From Xanthobacter autotrophicus (GTDB taxonomy: Bacteria > Pseudomonadota > Alphaproteobacteria > Rhizobiales > Xanthobacteraceae): a DNA stretch of 64,000 bases. The notes under the pieces are model-generated. The model made no database searches. It worked only from the letters and a program-made list of their open reading frames with translations, and was not told where the DNA came from. Position 1 is the first letter of the stretch; every line of letters begins with the position of its first letter. Position numbers and translations under genes: made by a program. Shown one piece after another: positions 46,236 through 55,101 of this stretch. The stretch lies in assembly GCF_043194295.1 (NCBI RefSeq), contig NZ_JBAFVK010000002.1; one strand, given 5' to 3'.

Positions 46236-47024
46236 TCAGCACCTCCAGTACCGGATTGGATATTGGTCATGCCGCAGTTCCGGTTGCACGATGCGCTTAC
46301 CGAAATCTCCGACATAGCGCTCCCATACGTCGGGAGGAGCAGCCCGGCCCCGGAAGCCCCAGCGGTGCGCCTCTGAACCGTCGGCATACTCGATCTCAGG
46401 GAAGTTCTCTCGCGTTGCTGGAAGCCATTGATCAGCGACGTACGCGCCAAGAACGACGCCGCGCAACACGGCGAGCACATAATCCGCCTTTTCGGCCCGT
46501 GCCTTGTTGATCCGCCAGCAGTACCGAACAAGCTGGAAAATGGCCTTCGCGTCATCGCGCTTGTCGAGCTTCCTGATGTTGATCAGGACCAACCTGTCGG
46601 GCGGATCTGTTACAAGCTCAGGCAGGCCGTATTTGATGACGATCTCCCTGGCCGTCATCAGCCCGGTGTCGCCGGAGCCGTGGCCGCTGACGGCATTCGT
46701 GAGTTTGGGATAGGCATCGATCAACGCCGCCTCGACCAGGAAGGCCTGATCGTCGTTCAACCCATGCCGGTGAATAACGTGGCGAACCTGAAGGCCCTCG
46801 GCTTTGATGGCGCGGATAGTGTCGAGCTTTGGCGGCAGCAGCGCATCGGGCTCGGGCTCGATATCGCCCCGCGCATGTTCGAAGACGCGGTTTCCAGTTC
46901 CTTTGCCGACATAGAATGTTTCACCACACCGCGGGTCGATCAACCGGTAAACGTATTTTCCAATTCGATACTGGACGTTTTCGTCGAAGCTGATCGGCTC
47001 TTCGATCGGCATTAAACTATTCAT
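46236..47024 (-). CDS. GIY-YIG (LEM3-type) domain protein
   Basis: 262 residues; the minus-strand ATG at 47024 follows GGAGCAAAATGAGAA. The N-terminal domain (about 18-110) shows YVYRLIDPRCGETFYVGKG (the GIY-YIG pair as VYRL and FYVGKG), then NRVFEHA, HRHGLNDDQAFLVEAALID and the catalytic glutamate. The C-terminal half (about 150-262) is a separate domain with WRINKARAEKADYVLAVLRG and VWERYVGDFGKRIV, resembling modification- or ribosome-linked extensions of unknown role. It converges on the helicase gene, from which it is separated by about 120 nt. Confidence 0.75.
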   Translation of the reverse strand: MNSLMPIEEPISFDENVQYRIGKYVYRLIDPRCGETFYVGKGTGNRVFEHARGDIEPEPDALLPPKLDTIRAIKAEGLQVRHVIHRHGLNDDQAFLVEAALIDAYPKLTNAVSGHGSGDTGLMTAREIVIKYGLPELVTDPPDRLVLINIRKLDKRDDAKAIFQLVRYCWRINKARAEKADYVLAVLRGVVLGAYVADQWLPATRENFPEIEYADGSEAHRWGFRGRAAPPDVWERYVGDFGKRIVQPELRHDQYPIRYWRC

Positions 47025-47134
47025 TTCTCATTTTGCTCCATTGATCGTCCGCCTTTGAATTCATCTGAATACTCCATCCCCTTTTCAGATGCCTCCAAAC
47101 CGTACCCTGACAGAGCTACCCCCTGGGTGTCATC

Positions 47135-48325
47135 GTGCGCGTCATGCGCAAGAAACTCACACCCAAGCTTCTCGATAGCCTCCAGGCCGCGACCACGAAG
47201 CGGTACGAAGTGCGTGATGATGTTGTCGTGGGCCTCATGATCCGCGTATCGGTGACGGGCGCCAGGGTCTGGTATCTTGCCACGACCGTGAAGGATCGCG
47301 CGCGTCGGATCAAGCTCGGCACCTATCCCATCCTCAGCCTTGCCGACGCCCGCGACAAAGCCCGCGAGGTGCTGCGCCAGATCCAGCTCGGCACCTTCGA
47401 CGAGGAGCCAGAGATCCGGCTCACCCTTGGCAAGGTTATCCCCCAGTTTATTGAACTCTATGCCAAGCCGCGCAACCGCAGCTGGAAATCCACGCAGAGG
47501 GTCCTCGACAAGTTCGCGGCTCTGCACAACGCCCCCATTGACGAGATCAAGCGGGCCGACGTTGTGAGCGTGCTCGACGGGCTCACGACCTCCGGCCTGG
47601 GCACTGGAGCGAACCGGGCGCTAGCTGCGATCAAAAAGCTATTCGCCTGGTGCCTCGACCGCGGCACGATCGAAGTGAACCCGGTGGCTGCCCTGAAGGC
47701 GCCGGCAAAGGAAGTTGCACGCGACCGCGTCCTGACCGACGATGAAATCGTCGCTTGCTGGCGCGCCGCCGAGGGCGAAGGCTTCCCATTCGAGCCCTTC
47801 GCCAAGATGGTCATCCTCACCGGCCAGCGCCGGGGAGAGGTTGCCGGGATGCGCTGGTCCGAACTTGACCTCGACAAGGGCACATGGACCCTCCCGGCGA
47901 TGCGCACGAAGAATGCCACACAGCATGTCGTGCCCTTGGCCCCTTTGGCCCTCTCGATCCTGAGCGCCCTTCCCCACTTCGCGGGCTCGGACTTCGTGTT
48001 CACCACCACGGGGCGCACAGCGATCTCGGGGTTTGGTCGTCTCAAGGCCCGCCTGGAGAAGGCCGCAGGCGCCGACGACTGGCGCATGCACGACATCCGG
48101 CGCACCGTCGCCACCAACATGGCCATGATGGGGGTCCAGCCCCATGTCATCGAGGCTGTGCTCAACCATAAAAGCGGCATCGTCTCGGGTGTCGCGGCCG
48201 TCTATAATCGCCACGCCTACACGCAGGAGAAGCGTGGAGCACTGATGGGGTGGGCCGAGCATGTCCAAGAGTTGGTCGATTCCGATCGGCGAAATCCAGG
48301 AAAAATACTTCCTGTCGCCGCGTGA
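47135..48325 (+). CDS. P4-type tyrosine integrase
   Basis: 396 residues from a GTG; an ATG at 47144 three codons later is equally likely. N-terminal DUF4102 arm-binding domain (LTPKLLDSLQAATTKRYEVR, DVVVGLMIRVSVTG), SAM-like core-binding domain (about 95-185), and a catalytic domain with the active-site residues in TGQRRGEVAGMRW (Arg about 231), HDIRRT (about 317-322), LNHKS and tyrosine 357 in VYNRHAY. Integrases of this family recombine at the 3' half of tRNA genes, in agreement with the tRNA-Phe target here. It is not next to either att site. The gene overlaps the next one by 65 nt. Confidence 0.92.
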   Translation: MRVMRKKLTPKLLDSLQAATTKRYEVRDDVVVGLMIRVSVTGARVWYLATTVKDRARRIKLGTYPILSLADARDKAREVLRQIQLGTFDEEPEIRLTLGKVIPQFIELYAKPRNRSWKSTQRVLDKFAALHNAPIDEIKRADVVSVLDGLTTSGLGTGANRALAAIKKLFAWCLDRGTIEVNPVAALKAPAKEVARDRVLTDDEIVACWRAAEGEGFPFEPFAKMVILTGQRRGEVAGMRWSELDLDKGTWTLPAMRTKNATQHVVPLAPLALSILSALPHFAGSDFVFTTTGRTAISGFGRLKARLEKAAGADDWRMHDIRRTVATNMAMMGVQPHVIEAVLNHKSGIVSGVAAVYNRHAYTQEKRGALMGWAEHVQELVDSDRRNPGKILPVAA

Positions 48326-48890
48326 GGCGATTGCACTTATTGGTCCGGAGACACATGGTAGCGCATGGGAAGACAATCTTCCCTTCGATGACGAGCGAAT
48401 CAAGATTCCTCTGCGGAATCTTTATAAAGCGTTGGAAAGCGGGAAAGTCGACGCATTTTATCATGCTTTCGACGGTCACGAGCGACAACTCAAGCCCGCC
48501 GTAGCCGCAAATGAGTTTTTCAAGATCGATCTCAAACGAAATTGCTGCCTATTTGGACCAATTGAAAGTCACCCATATGAACTTAAAATATCTAAATCCG
48601 ACCTCGTCGCCTTTCTTTCGAAACATAGACGTCCTTCGATCTCGACAAACGCGAGCGATTTATCAAAATGTTTCGTTTGGCTCTTAAATTTATTCACTAA
48701 ACATCAAGAAGGGACCATTGGACCGAGCGACAAGCTATTCGAAGCTGCAAGGATAAAATTCCCGAGCCTGTCGCGACGAGCTTTCGATGACGCAAAACGC
48801 AGGGCTGTAAACGAATCAAACCGGCCGGATCTTCGACGTGGTGGACGACCGAAGGGGAGCAGGAAAAACCAAACCGGCACGCCAGAATAA
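48261..48890 (+). CDS. Hypothetical protein overlapping the integrase gene
   Basis: 209 residues, beginning inside the integrase 3' end in another frame. It is basic at the C-terminus (RRAFDDAKRRAVNESNRPDL, then RRGGRPKGSRKN) and the middle is AT-rich and rich in lysine, serine and phenylalanine. The position between integrase and AlpA-like genes is one where small element-specific regulators usually sit. No family recognised. The 65-nt overlap suggests translational coupling with the integrase. Confidence 0.6.
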   Translation: MSKSWSIPIGEIQEKYFLSPREAIALIGPETHGSAWEDNLPFDDERIKIPLRNLYKALESGKVDAFYHAFDGHERQLKPAVAANEFFKIDLKRNCCLFGPIESHPYELKISKSDLVAFLSKHRRPSISTNASDLSKCFVWLLNLFTKHQEGTIGPSDKLFEAARIKFPSLSRRAFDDAKRRAVNESNRPDLRRGGRPKGSRKNQTGTPE

Positions 48891-48980
48891 CCACGGCACC
48901 TGTTTTAACAGGAAACTTCCGCCCATCCTCCCCGAAGAGATCGCCGACATTGTGTTGCGATCAAACCACGGGAAGGCGCG

Positions 48981-49208
48981 ATGGACGAACAACCCATATC
49001 CAAGGTCTTTCTGACCCGCACCGAGGTAAAAGCCCTCGGAATCCCCGGTAGCAACGTAACCTGGCTGCGCAACGAAGCGCGCGGACGGTTTCCCCGCCGC
49101 ATTCGCATCGGCGGCACCAGAGTCTGCTGGGACCGCACCGAAATTCTAAACTGGATTGAAGAGCGGCGTGCTGAGCGTGCCCAGCACGTTTACGCAGATT
49201 ACGCCTGA
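48981..49208 (+). CDS. AlpA-like excisionase/regulator
   Basis: 75 residues; the ATG follows GGGAAGGCGCG. The winged-helix MerR-type pattern is clear: KVFLTRTEVKALGIPGSNVT, WLRNEARGRFPRRIRIGGTR and CWDRTEILNWIEERRAER. AlpA proteins activate integrase expression and help excision of P4-like elements. Its place between integrase and replication gene fits. Confidence 0.8.
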   Translation: MDEQPISKVFLTRTEVKALGIPGSNVTWLRNEARGRFPRRIRIGGTRVCWDRTEILNWIEERRAERAQHVYADYA

Positions 49209-49343
49209 TGGCGCCATAGCGCCTCCTGAAATCCTCCAAATCAAAGGCCCCAACATGCCCACCAGCATGAACGATTGCGCACGCCTTCGCCGGCGGGTCG
49301 CACCAGCTGATGCCACAACACCTTCTGTCCAAGGATCCTGATC

Positions 49344-51131
49344 ATGCGAAAGCCGTTTCGACTGATGGAATCTATGCGTTCGCCTGACAGGAAAGCCGCT
49401 GCACTAGCATATGCAGAAGCAGGCCACCCCATCATCGCGCTCTACGGCGTGACCGACGGCGTATGCGACTGCGGAGTCCCAGCTTGCTCCCATCCCGGCA
49501 AGCATCCGATGACACCCTTTTTCCCGCATGGTTTCAAAGACGCCACGACCGATCCCGATAAGCTCAATCGGATCTTTGACAAGCACCCCAACGTAAATAT
49601 CGGCCTGGTACCGACCGGCGATGTATTGATCGTCGACATAGACGGTTCAAAAGGCGAGGCCTCCGTTGCGGCTCTGAATCTCCCTGAAACGCTTTCTCAG
49701 CGAACAGGCAGGGGGCGCCATTGCGTTTTTACGTGCCAAGGGCTCGATGCCTGGAAAGCGCCAAATCTTGAAGGCGTCGACTTCCGGTACAATGGCAAAG
49801 GCTATGTTGTGGTCGCGCCCTCGGGCCACATTTGCGGGAAGCGTTATCGATGGCGGCATGGTCCCGACCTCGCGGCGAAGCTCAATCTACAGGTATTCAA
49901 GCCTCGCCGTGCGGTCCAGGTGGATTTCAGCATGTCGAGGAAGAAGGTTGGCGAAGGTGGCCGGAACACGCACCTCGCCAGCATGGCCGGCGTGCTACGC
50001 GCCAAGGGCACCCCAGAGAACGCGATCGCCGAGAGTCTCGCGGCAATCAACCAGGAAATGTGCGACCCACCCTTACCCCAGCGCGAGGTAGACAAGATCG
50101 CCAAGAGCGTCAGCTCCTACCCGACGCCCTCCGAGAAGGCTTTCGGGGACCTCGCATATGTGAAGGTCGAGGAAGTGCGCTGGCTCTATCGCCCGATCCT
50201 GCCGCGTGGCGTGGTGACGGTGCTCGAAGGCGATCCCGGTATCGGGAAGTCCAACTTCACCATGGCCCTCATCGCGGCCCTCACGACGGGGACGAGCGTT
50301 CCATGGTCTCCCGACGTCCCGAAGGGCGTTGTGGTGATCCTCAGCGCCGAGGATGATCCCGCACGCGTACTCAAACCACGGCTGATCGCCAACGGGGCAG
50401 ACGTATCGAAGGGCCGCATCTGGTTCGCGCAGGAGTTGTTCACACTCGACGAGAGTGGTCTCGATCTCCTTCGGCAGAAGATCGCCGAGGCGACACCAGC
50501 TCTTGTCGTGATCGATCCGCTCGTCGCCTATATGGGGGCGGGCACGGACGTCCATAAGGCGACCGACATGACGCAATTCTTTGTCGGGCTTGCTCGTATT
50601 GCACGTGACAGTGACTGCGCCATCCTCGTCGTGCGCCACCTGCGCAAGAGCCGGCAGGGTGATGCCCTGATGCAGGGACATGGCTCGGTCGCCATCATCG
50701 GCAGCGTGCGTTCGGCCCTCGTCATGGCTCGGCATCCGCAAGACGCCGAGGTCCGCGCATTGGGACACTCCAAGTCGAACTACGGCCCGCTCGGCCCGAC
50801 CATCACCTTCACGCTCACATCGCGTTCGCGAGATGGTGTGCCGGTGGTGAAATGGCTCGGCATCGACAAAAATCTGACCTCGGACCAACTCCTGCAGGCG
50901 CCGCCGAACCAAGGACCCGGACGCCCCGCCCGCGAAAGCGAGGATGTTCGGGCATTCCTTGAGGCACTGCTCGCTACAGGTGCGCGCGATTCCCGCGCGG
51001 TGCGCTTGGCTGCCGATGCTCGCTCCTTCGCTTGGATCACCGTGCGGCGGGTCGCCAAAGAACTCAATGTTCGCATGGTCCGCAAAGGCACCTCGTCCTT
51101 CTGGTCCTTGCCTTCCAAGAAAGGGACCTGA
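49344..51131 (+). CDS. Element replication protein: prim-pol domain fused to RepA-like AAA ATPase
   Basis: 595 residues; AAGGA lies 9 nt before the ATG. The N-terminal bifunctional primase-polymerase domain (about 15-180) shows GKHPMTPFFPHGFKDATTD, the metal-site VLIVDIDG (about 94-101) and GRGRHCVF. A primase C-terminal helical part follows (GEGGRNTHLASMAGVLR). The AAA/RecA-like helicase part begins EGDPGIGKSNFTMALIAAL (Walker A about 296-304) with LVVIDPLVAYMG as Walker B. A winged-helix tail ends the protein. It should prime and unwind the excised element from its own origin. A dispersed inverted repeat begins a few bases after the stop. Confidence 0.85.
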   Translation: MRKPFRLMESMRSPDRKAAALAYAEAGHPIIALYGVTDGVCDCGVPACSHPGKHPMTPFFPHGFKDATTDPDKLNRIFDKHPNVNIGLVPTGDVLIVDIDGSKGEASVAALNLPETLSQRTGRGRHCVFTCQGLDAWKAPNLEGVDFRYNGKGYVVVAPSGHICGKRYRWRHGPDLAAKLNLQVFKPRRAVQVDFSMSRKKVGEGGRNTHLASMAGVLRAKGTPENAIAESLAAINQEMCDPPLPQREVDKIAKSVSSYPTPSEKAFGDLAYVKVEEVRWLYRPILPRGVVTVLEGDPGIGKSNFTMALIAALTTGTSVPWSPDVPKGVVVILSAEDDPARVLKPRLIANGADVSKGRIWFAQELFTLDESGLDLLRQKIAEATPALVVIDPLVAYMGAGTDVHKATDMTQFFVGLARIARDSDCAILVVRHLRKSRQGDALMQGHGSVAIIGSVRSALVMARHPQDAEVRALGHSKSNYGPLGPTITFTLTSRSRDGVPVVKWLGIDKNLTSDQLLQAPPNQGPGRPARESEDVRAFLEALLATGARDSRAVRLAADARSFAWITVRRVAKELNVRMVRKGTSSFWSLPSKKGT

Positions 51132-51138
51132 CCCGAGT

Positions 51139-51174
51139 GGTGCTCTAAATTCCTATTTCAGGGGTTTTGAGCAC
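51139..51174. repeat. Dispersed inverted repeat, copy 1
   Basis: Arms GTGCTCTAAATTCCT (51140-51154) and AGGGGTTTTGAGCAC (51160-51174) pair with three mismatches. It starts right after the replication gene stop within a context TGACCCGAG(N)GTGGTGCTC that recurs exactly so after another gene at 61840. See copies 2 and 3. Confidence 0.7.
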
Positions 51175-51267
51175 GACCTCGCCCTGTCCGGCCCCCTCCC
51201 CCGCATAACCCGCCACAACAAGGCGTAAACCCGTAACCGCGCCCATGTTGCGCAGAAAGATACTCTC

Positions 51268-51555
51268 TTGTCTCACACCCTCGACACCCAATATCGCGAT
51301 CGCATCGAGCGTGCCGTTATAGAGGCGATCACGAAGACGTCTTACAATCAAAATGTCGGCGGCGCGGCCCTCCACACCGGAGAAATCATAGACGCCCTCG
51401 TGAGCGTGATCGCGCTGGCCATTGCTTTGTCACGCCGCGATGATGCTGAACGCATCATCACTCTCGTAGCCCAGCGCATCGTCGACGACCTAAAGGTTCG
51501 GGAGAAGAACTTCCGCCGGCTGCTTGAAAGCGGCAGCGAAGTCCCAGCCGCGTAA
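51268..51555 (+). CDS. Hypothetical protein (95 aa)
   Basis: A TTG-started frame encodes a helical, acidic 95-residue protein with HTGEIIDALVSVIALAIALS in the middle (amphipathic to apolar, perhaps a packing helix) and ending RRLLESGSEVPAA. It is followed 22 nt later by a strong terminator, which supports it as a real transcription unit. No family recognised. Its place after the replication gene suggests an element-specific role. Confidence 0.6.
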   Translation: MSHTLDTQYRDRIERAVIEAITKTSYNQNVGGAALHTGEIIDALVSVIALAIALSRRDDAERIITLVAQRIVDDLKVREKNFRRLLESGSEVPAA

Positions 51556-51577
51556 GACCTTGATTGATATCCTATGG

Positions 51578-51606
51578 AGCCGGCGGGACGGTCCCGCCGG
51601 CTTTTT
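51578..51606 (+). terminator. Strong rho-independent terminator
   Basis: A perfect 11-bp stem AGCCGGCGGGA / TCCCGCCGGCT with a CGG loop is followed by TTTTT. It closes the replication-gene transcription unit. Confidence 0.92.
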
Positions 51607-52249
51607 CAAATCGAACGCCCTCTGCTAGCGATACCATGTCCAGCGCGAGAAGGACCGGAACGGCAACCTCGGCAGCTTGGCCTACGCCCAAGGAAGCGGG
51701 CTCAGAGCCCCAAAAAAGGCATCTGCAGCATTTCGAACCGGCGCCCAACTCACGATCGCGGCGGGTTGAGCCCTTCAACACGACACTGCGACTCAATATC
51801 GACCCGTCGAGGTGGCGGGCCCCACTGATTGCCCTGCGATGCCAATGCCTCTCGGCTCGGCCACCTCCCTCCAACGCCGCCTTGGGTGAGCAATGGCCTT
51901 CCCACCGTGCCCACAAGGCATCATTTGTCCCGGGAGCGCTCGCTATTCGGACATTTTGTATCCGTCCGCTTGCCGGCTTCAGCTGACGCCCGTGACGTGC
52001 CTCCTTCGGCCATCGACTGACATACAAGGTGCTGCGTACGGTCGGCCGAGGTCGGACGCTGCTGGTGCGATTGAATGGTCTTTAACGCTTGGCGGGATGC
52101 TCCGCGTCCCCAAGCTGATGGCACCATCCGCCGCGCCTCGGCGGTGATTGTACCCTCCGGGGATGTGCCCTCAATCGCGTACGGCGCTCCCTGACGCCCG
52201 AGGTGGCATGCACCGGCGGGGCGGGCACGGCCTGGTGCCCCGGGGCGCC
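51607..52249. other. Gene-free stretch
   Basis: About 640 nt with no supported gene. Several frames are open (for example 51572-52027 and 51921-52301, minus strand), but they lack start signals, show no family resemblance, and have compositions typical of GC-rich non-coding sequence. It may be a degraded remnant or hold the element origin. I saw no iteron-like tandem repeat. Confidence 0.4.
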
Positions 52250-52627
52250 CTACTCGCTGTTGCAGCGCGGCAGCCGGCCGTGCCGCTCGACATGCTCCCA
52301 AATGAGCCGACGCTCAACGTACTGGATATAAGGATATAGGACGTCGGAGTCGCGGCGGATAATCACGGGCACGTGGACGCTCACCGACATGGGGGCCGGA
52401 TCGATGGCGCCAAATTTACCGAAGTAGGTCACCCCACCAGCATGCCCCTTCATGCCTGTGGTGGCAGAGCGATGGAAATCCCCGATTCGACCCCTGAGGC
52501 CTTCCCCACCCCACGTCTTGCCGACGTAGATCACCTCACCCTCCTTGGCGATCACGTAAACACCCGGCTCGTTCGGAAGCGCGGCGCGATCGGTCCAGGG
52601 GAGGGATGGCGCAAGGAGGATGTTCAT
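52250..52627 (-). CDS. Small GIY-YIG domain protein
   Basis: 125 residues from the ATG at 52627; an upstream start at 52657 is possible. The GIY-YIG core is seen as GVYVIAKEGEVIYVGKTWGG (about 22-41), then LRGRIGDFHRSATTGMKGHA with the arginine and histidine of the second motif, and a glutamate in YVERRLIWEHVERHGRLP near the C-terminus. It is a stand-alone single-domain protein. It is divergent from a C-protein-like regulator gene, sharing a 54- to 83-nt control region with it. It could be a nuclease of the restriction locus or a homing-type remnant. Confidence 0.7.
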   Translation of the reverse strand: MNILLAPSLPWTDRAALPNEPGVYVIAKEGEVIYVGKTWGGEGLRGRIGDFHRSATTGMKGHAGGVTYFGKFGAIDPAPMSVSVHVPVIIRRDSDVLYPYIQYVERRLIWEHVERHGRLPRCNSE

Positions 52628-52659
52628 AAGAGGCAGACCAAACGTCGTGAATCTCAATT

Positions 52660-52681
52660 ATGACTCATAGTCTATGGTCAT
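52660..52681. promoter_or_regulatory. Near-palindromic operator between divergent GIY-YIG and XRE genes
   Basis: ATGACTCATAG-T-CTATGGTCAT is a palindrome with one missing base in the right arm. It lies 29 nt upstream of the XRE gene and just ahead of the GIY-YIG gene. Controller proteins of restriction systems bind such sites of about 20-25 bp that contain GACT/AGTC-like half-sites, so it is a good candidate for autoregulation. Confidence 0.5.
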
Positions 52682-52710
52682 GAACAAGCTCTAAAGCTCT
52701 CCATCCGCGC

Positions 52711-52938
52711 ATGGACGTGCGGGCGCGGGTCGGCCAAAATGTGCAGAAGGTCAGACGCGACAAAGGCCTGTCGCAGGAGGAACTCGCTCACCGCGCCAAT
52801 ATTCATCAAACCTACCTGAGTGGCGTGGAAGGCGGGAAGCGCAATCCGTCAGTGCTGGTCTTGGCTCGAATTGCCAATGCGCTTGAGATTGATATAATTG
52901 ATCTATTCCGCACCCATGGTAAGGGTCCGTCGCTCTAG
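52711..52938 (+). CDS. XRE-family regulator resembling restriction controller (C) proteins
   Basis: 75 residues, a single helix-turn-helix domain: RVGQNVQKVRRDKGLSQEEL, AHRANIHQTYLSGVEGGKRN, PSVLVLARIANALEIDIIDL. The compact size, the HQTYLSGVEGGKRNPS recognition region and the LARIA...IIDLF end match small controller proteins that time expression of restriction and modification genes. It lies immediately next to, and convergent with, the restriction operon, with a gap of about 45 nt. A palindrome upstream fits autoregulation. Confidence 0.82.
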   Translation: MDVRARVGQNVQKVRRDKGLSQEELAHRANIHQTYLSGVEGGKRNPSVLVLARIANALEIDIIDLFRTHGKGPSL

Positions 52939-52983
52939 TTTAGGGAACCGGCAACTACCTAAGAGGTATTGAATCTATCCGAC

Positions 52984-55101
52984 CTATTTGCCTGCAAAGT
53001 CAGCGAGATACTCGGACGCAGGAATGACGCCGGACAGGAGCAGATGCTCGCGCGCCCGCGTACAGGCAACATAGAGCAATCGACGCTCCGTTTCGTAGAT
53101 GTCGTCCAGTTCGGCTTCGTCTGCAGCGTCGGTAACACGTTCGTCGAGTGGCAGAACTCCTTCGTCGCATGCCATCACCACAACAGCGCGGAACTCCAAC
53201 CCCTTGGCCAGGTCCATGGGTGCAGTTGATATTTGCTCGGCACCGTCGAGCCCGGCGATCGCCGCCCGGGCGCGCGCTACAAGCTGGGAGGAGCGGACGA
53301 AAAGGCCGATCTCATGGGCCGAAATGCCTTCTCCGAGCCAAGTTGCCACCACCGCGCGAACCGCTTCCGCCTCGGCTTCGATGCTGGACAGGCGTTTGAC
53401 GTCCGGCAGCGGCCCATCGAAGACGGACACGATCCCGCGCCTCTCGTCCTCCATGCCATCGGTATCGCGCAAGACGGTTGGCAATAGCCTGTCGGCGGCA
53501 CTGCGGATCTGTTGGGATGTCCGGTAGCAGACCTTGAGCGTGTGCGATCGACCCCTCACCTCGACGCCGAGGCTCGCCCATGAATAGGGATGCTGAAAGA
53601 TGCGCTGGCCGACGTCGCCGGACAGGAACAGGCCATCCGGCCGGGCTGGCGCAAGCGCGGCGAAAAATCTCAGTTCGGCCGGCGCAAGGTCCTGCGCTTC
53701 GTCGATGATGACATGGTCGAACGCCTTGGATGGACGCCGCGCCAGAGCGTCCGCCAGTCCGGTGAAAACGTCCGCCCAGGTCGTATAGCGCTCTGCAGCC
53801 AGCGCCTCGCGCGTCGCCGCGAACACGGGCCACAGCCGTGCGCGCTGATTGGGACCAAGCCTGTTCTTGCGTCCCATACGCTGGACGGTGGAATAGGCGT
53901 CGAGCGATGTCAGGCCCCAAGCATCGACCACATTGCTCCACTCGGACAGCAGGAAGCGATCCGAAAACCCCTTCAGGTCCGTCGCGGCGGCGGCGGCACG
54001 CAGCCGCTCCCGCAGGATGGCGTCGGAGGCGATGCGGGGCCGCACCCCATGTTCAAGCTGATACATCTCCTCGGCGATCCCCCGGAACGACGCGGTGGTG
54101 ATGCGCGGCACTATGCCTCCCGTCTCGGGTGCAAGCACCAGGAGCTTCTTCGCCAGGGCATCCGCCAGCGGCTGCGAGAAGCTCGTCAGCAGAATACGGG
54201 CGCGGGGATTGGCGCGCGCCAGCCGGACTGCACGATGGAGCGCGACGATGGTCTTGCCGGTGCCCGCGGAGCCTGCCACCCGCGCCGGCCCCGAGAAGGT
54301 GCGGTCCACCAGTGCGCGCTGCGAGGGATGCAGAAATACGCCCCATTTCTCCCACGGGAAGGCCAGCGCCTGTTCCAGTTCCTCCTGATTGGCGATGAGG
54401 CGGATGCGACGCAGCGCATCGGGATGGGCGAATGGAGAGGCAGGTGCCGGCGCGGGCAGCGCCAGGACGCCGGTCGCCGCATATTGCAGCAGCGCCTCGG
54501 CAGCCTCGGCCGGCAGGTGCCGGGCGAGGGCGAAGAATCCGTCCTCATTGGCCGCGCGCACGTCCGCCAGCCAATCGGCGGGCACGCCGATGGAGAGCAG
54601 TGCCTCGTCGTCGAGCGCGGCGAACAGACGCGGCGCAGCCTGCGGACCCTCGGTCGGTGCAGGAAAGACGAGATCAAGCGTTGCTGGCGCGGCAACGTCC
54701 TCCACCCGCTCCCGCACCTCAACGATCTGGATGGCGCCGGTGCGCGGATGCGCCTCGATCCGCCGCCGCTCCGCCCAGGCATAGGCATCGTCGTGATGAC
54801 CCACATAGGCGAGGAGCAGGCTGTCGCCGGTCTTGTGGATGACGAGGCGGATGTCGCGATTGACGCGGGCGGACCAGAAATTGGCATCCTTGGACTTGTC
54901 GATGCGGTGCAGCTTCAGCCCGTTGCCTGCCGGGTCCATCTGCAGGTCGAACACGCTCGCCTTCACCGCCTTCTGGTCCGGGCCGGACAGGCGGGTGAAG
55001 GATGAGGTGAAGGTCTCGGCGATGAGGAAGGTCAAAGGCCGATGCTCATTCAAGGTCCGAGGAGGGATGGCCGACAAGAGTGGCCGCGCGCTCGACGACA
55101 C
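52984..55101 (-). CDS. UvrD-type helicase with an N-terminal RelE/ParE-fold domain
   Basis: Up to 705 residues. The start at 55101 overlaps the preceding gene by 56 nt; a TTG at 55053, overlapping the upstream stop as TTGAATGA, is a more economical start. Residues about 25-115 read like a RelE/ParE toxin fold (FTSSFTRLSGPDQKAVKAS, DPAGNGLKLHRI, VNRDIRLVIHKTGDSLLLAY, GHHDDAYAWA). The rest is an SF1A helicase: GSAGTGKTIVALHRA (about 275), VIIDEAQDLAP, GDVGQRIFQHPYSW, CYRTSQQIR, and YVACTRAREHLLL. It is the last gene of the type III restriction operon and probably assists DNA degradation or replication-linked targeting. Confidence 0.82.
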   Translation of the reverse strand: MSSSARPLLSAIPPRTLNEHRPLTFLIAETFTSSFTRLSGPDQKAVKASVFDLQMDPAGNGLKLHRIDKSKDANFWSARVNRDIRLVIHKTGDSLLLAYVGHHDDAYAWAERRRIEAHPRTGAIQIVEVRERVEDVAAPATLDLVFPAPTEGPQAAPRLFAALDDEALLSIGVPADWLADVRAANEDGFFALARHLPAEAAEALLQYAATGVLALPAPAPASPFAHPDALRRIRLIANQEELEQALAFPWEKWGVFLHPSQRALVDRTFSGPARVAGSAGTGKTIVALHRAVRLARANPRARILLTSFSQPLADALAKKLLVLAPETGGIVPRITTASFRGIAEEMYQLEHGVRPRIASDAILRERLRAAAAATDLKGFSDRFLLSEWSNVVDAWGLTSLDAYSTVQRMGRKNRLGPNQRARLWPVFAATREALAAERYTTWADVFTGLADALARRPSKAFDHVIIDEAQDLAPAELRFFAALAPARPDGLFLSGDVGQRIFQHPYSWASLGVEVRGRSHTLKVCYRTSQQIRSAADRLLPTVLRDTDGMEDERRGIVSVFDGPLPDVKRLSSIEAEAEAVRAVVATWLGEGISAHEIGLFVRSSQLVARARAAIAGLDGAEQISTAPMDLAKGLEFRAVVVMACDEGVLPLDERVTDAADEAELDDIYETERRLLYVACTRAREHLLLSGVIPASEYLADFAGK

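Noticed and set aside
51572..52301. Two overlapping minus-strand open frames of 126-151 codons in the element
   Set aside because: One runs through the terminator, neither has a start signal, and the composition is not protein-like.
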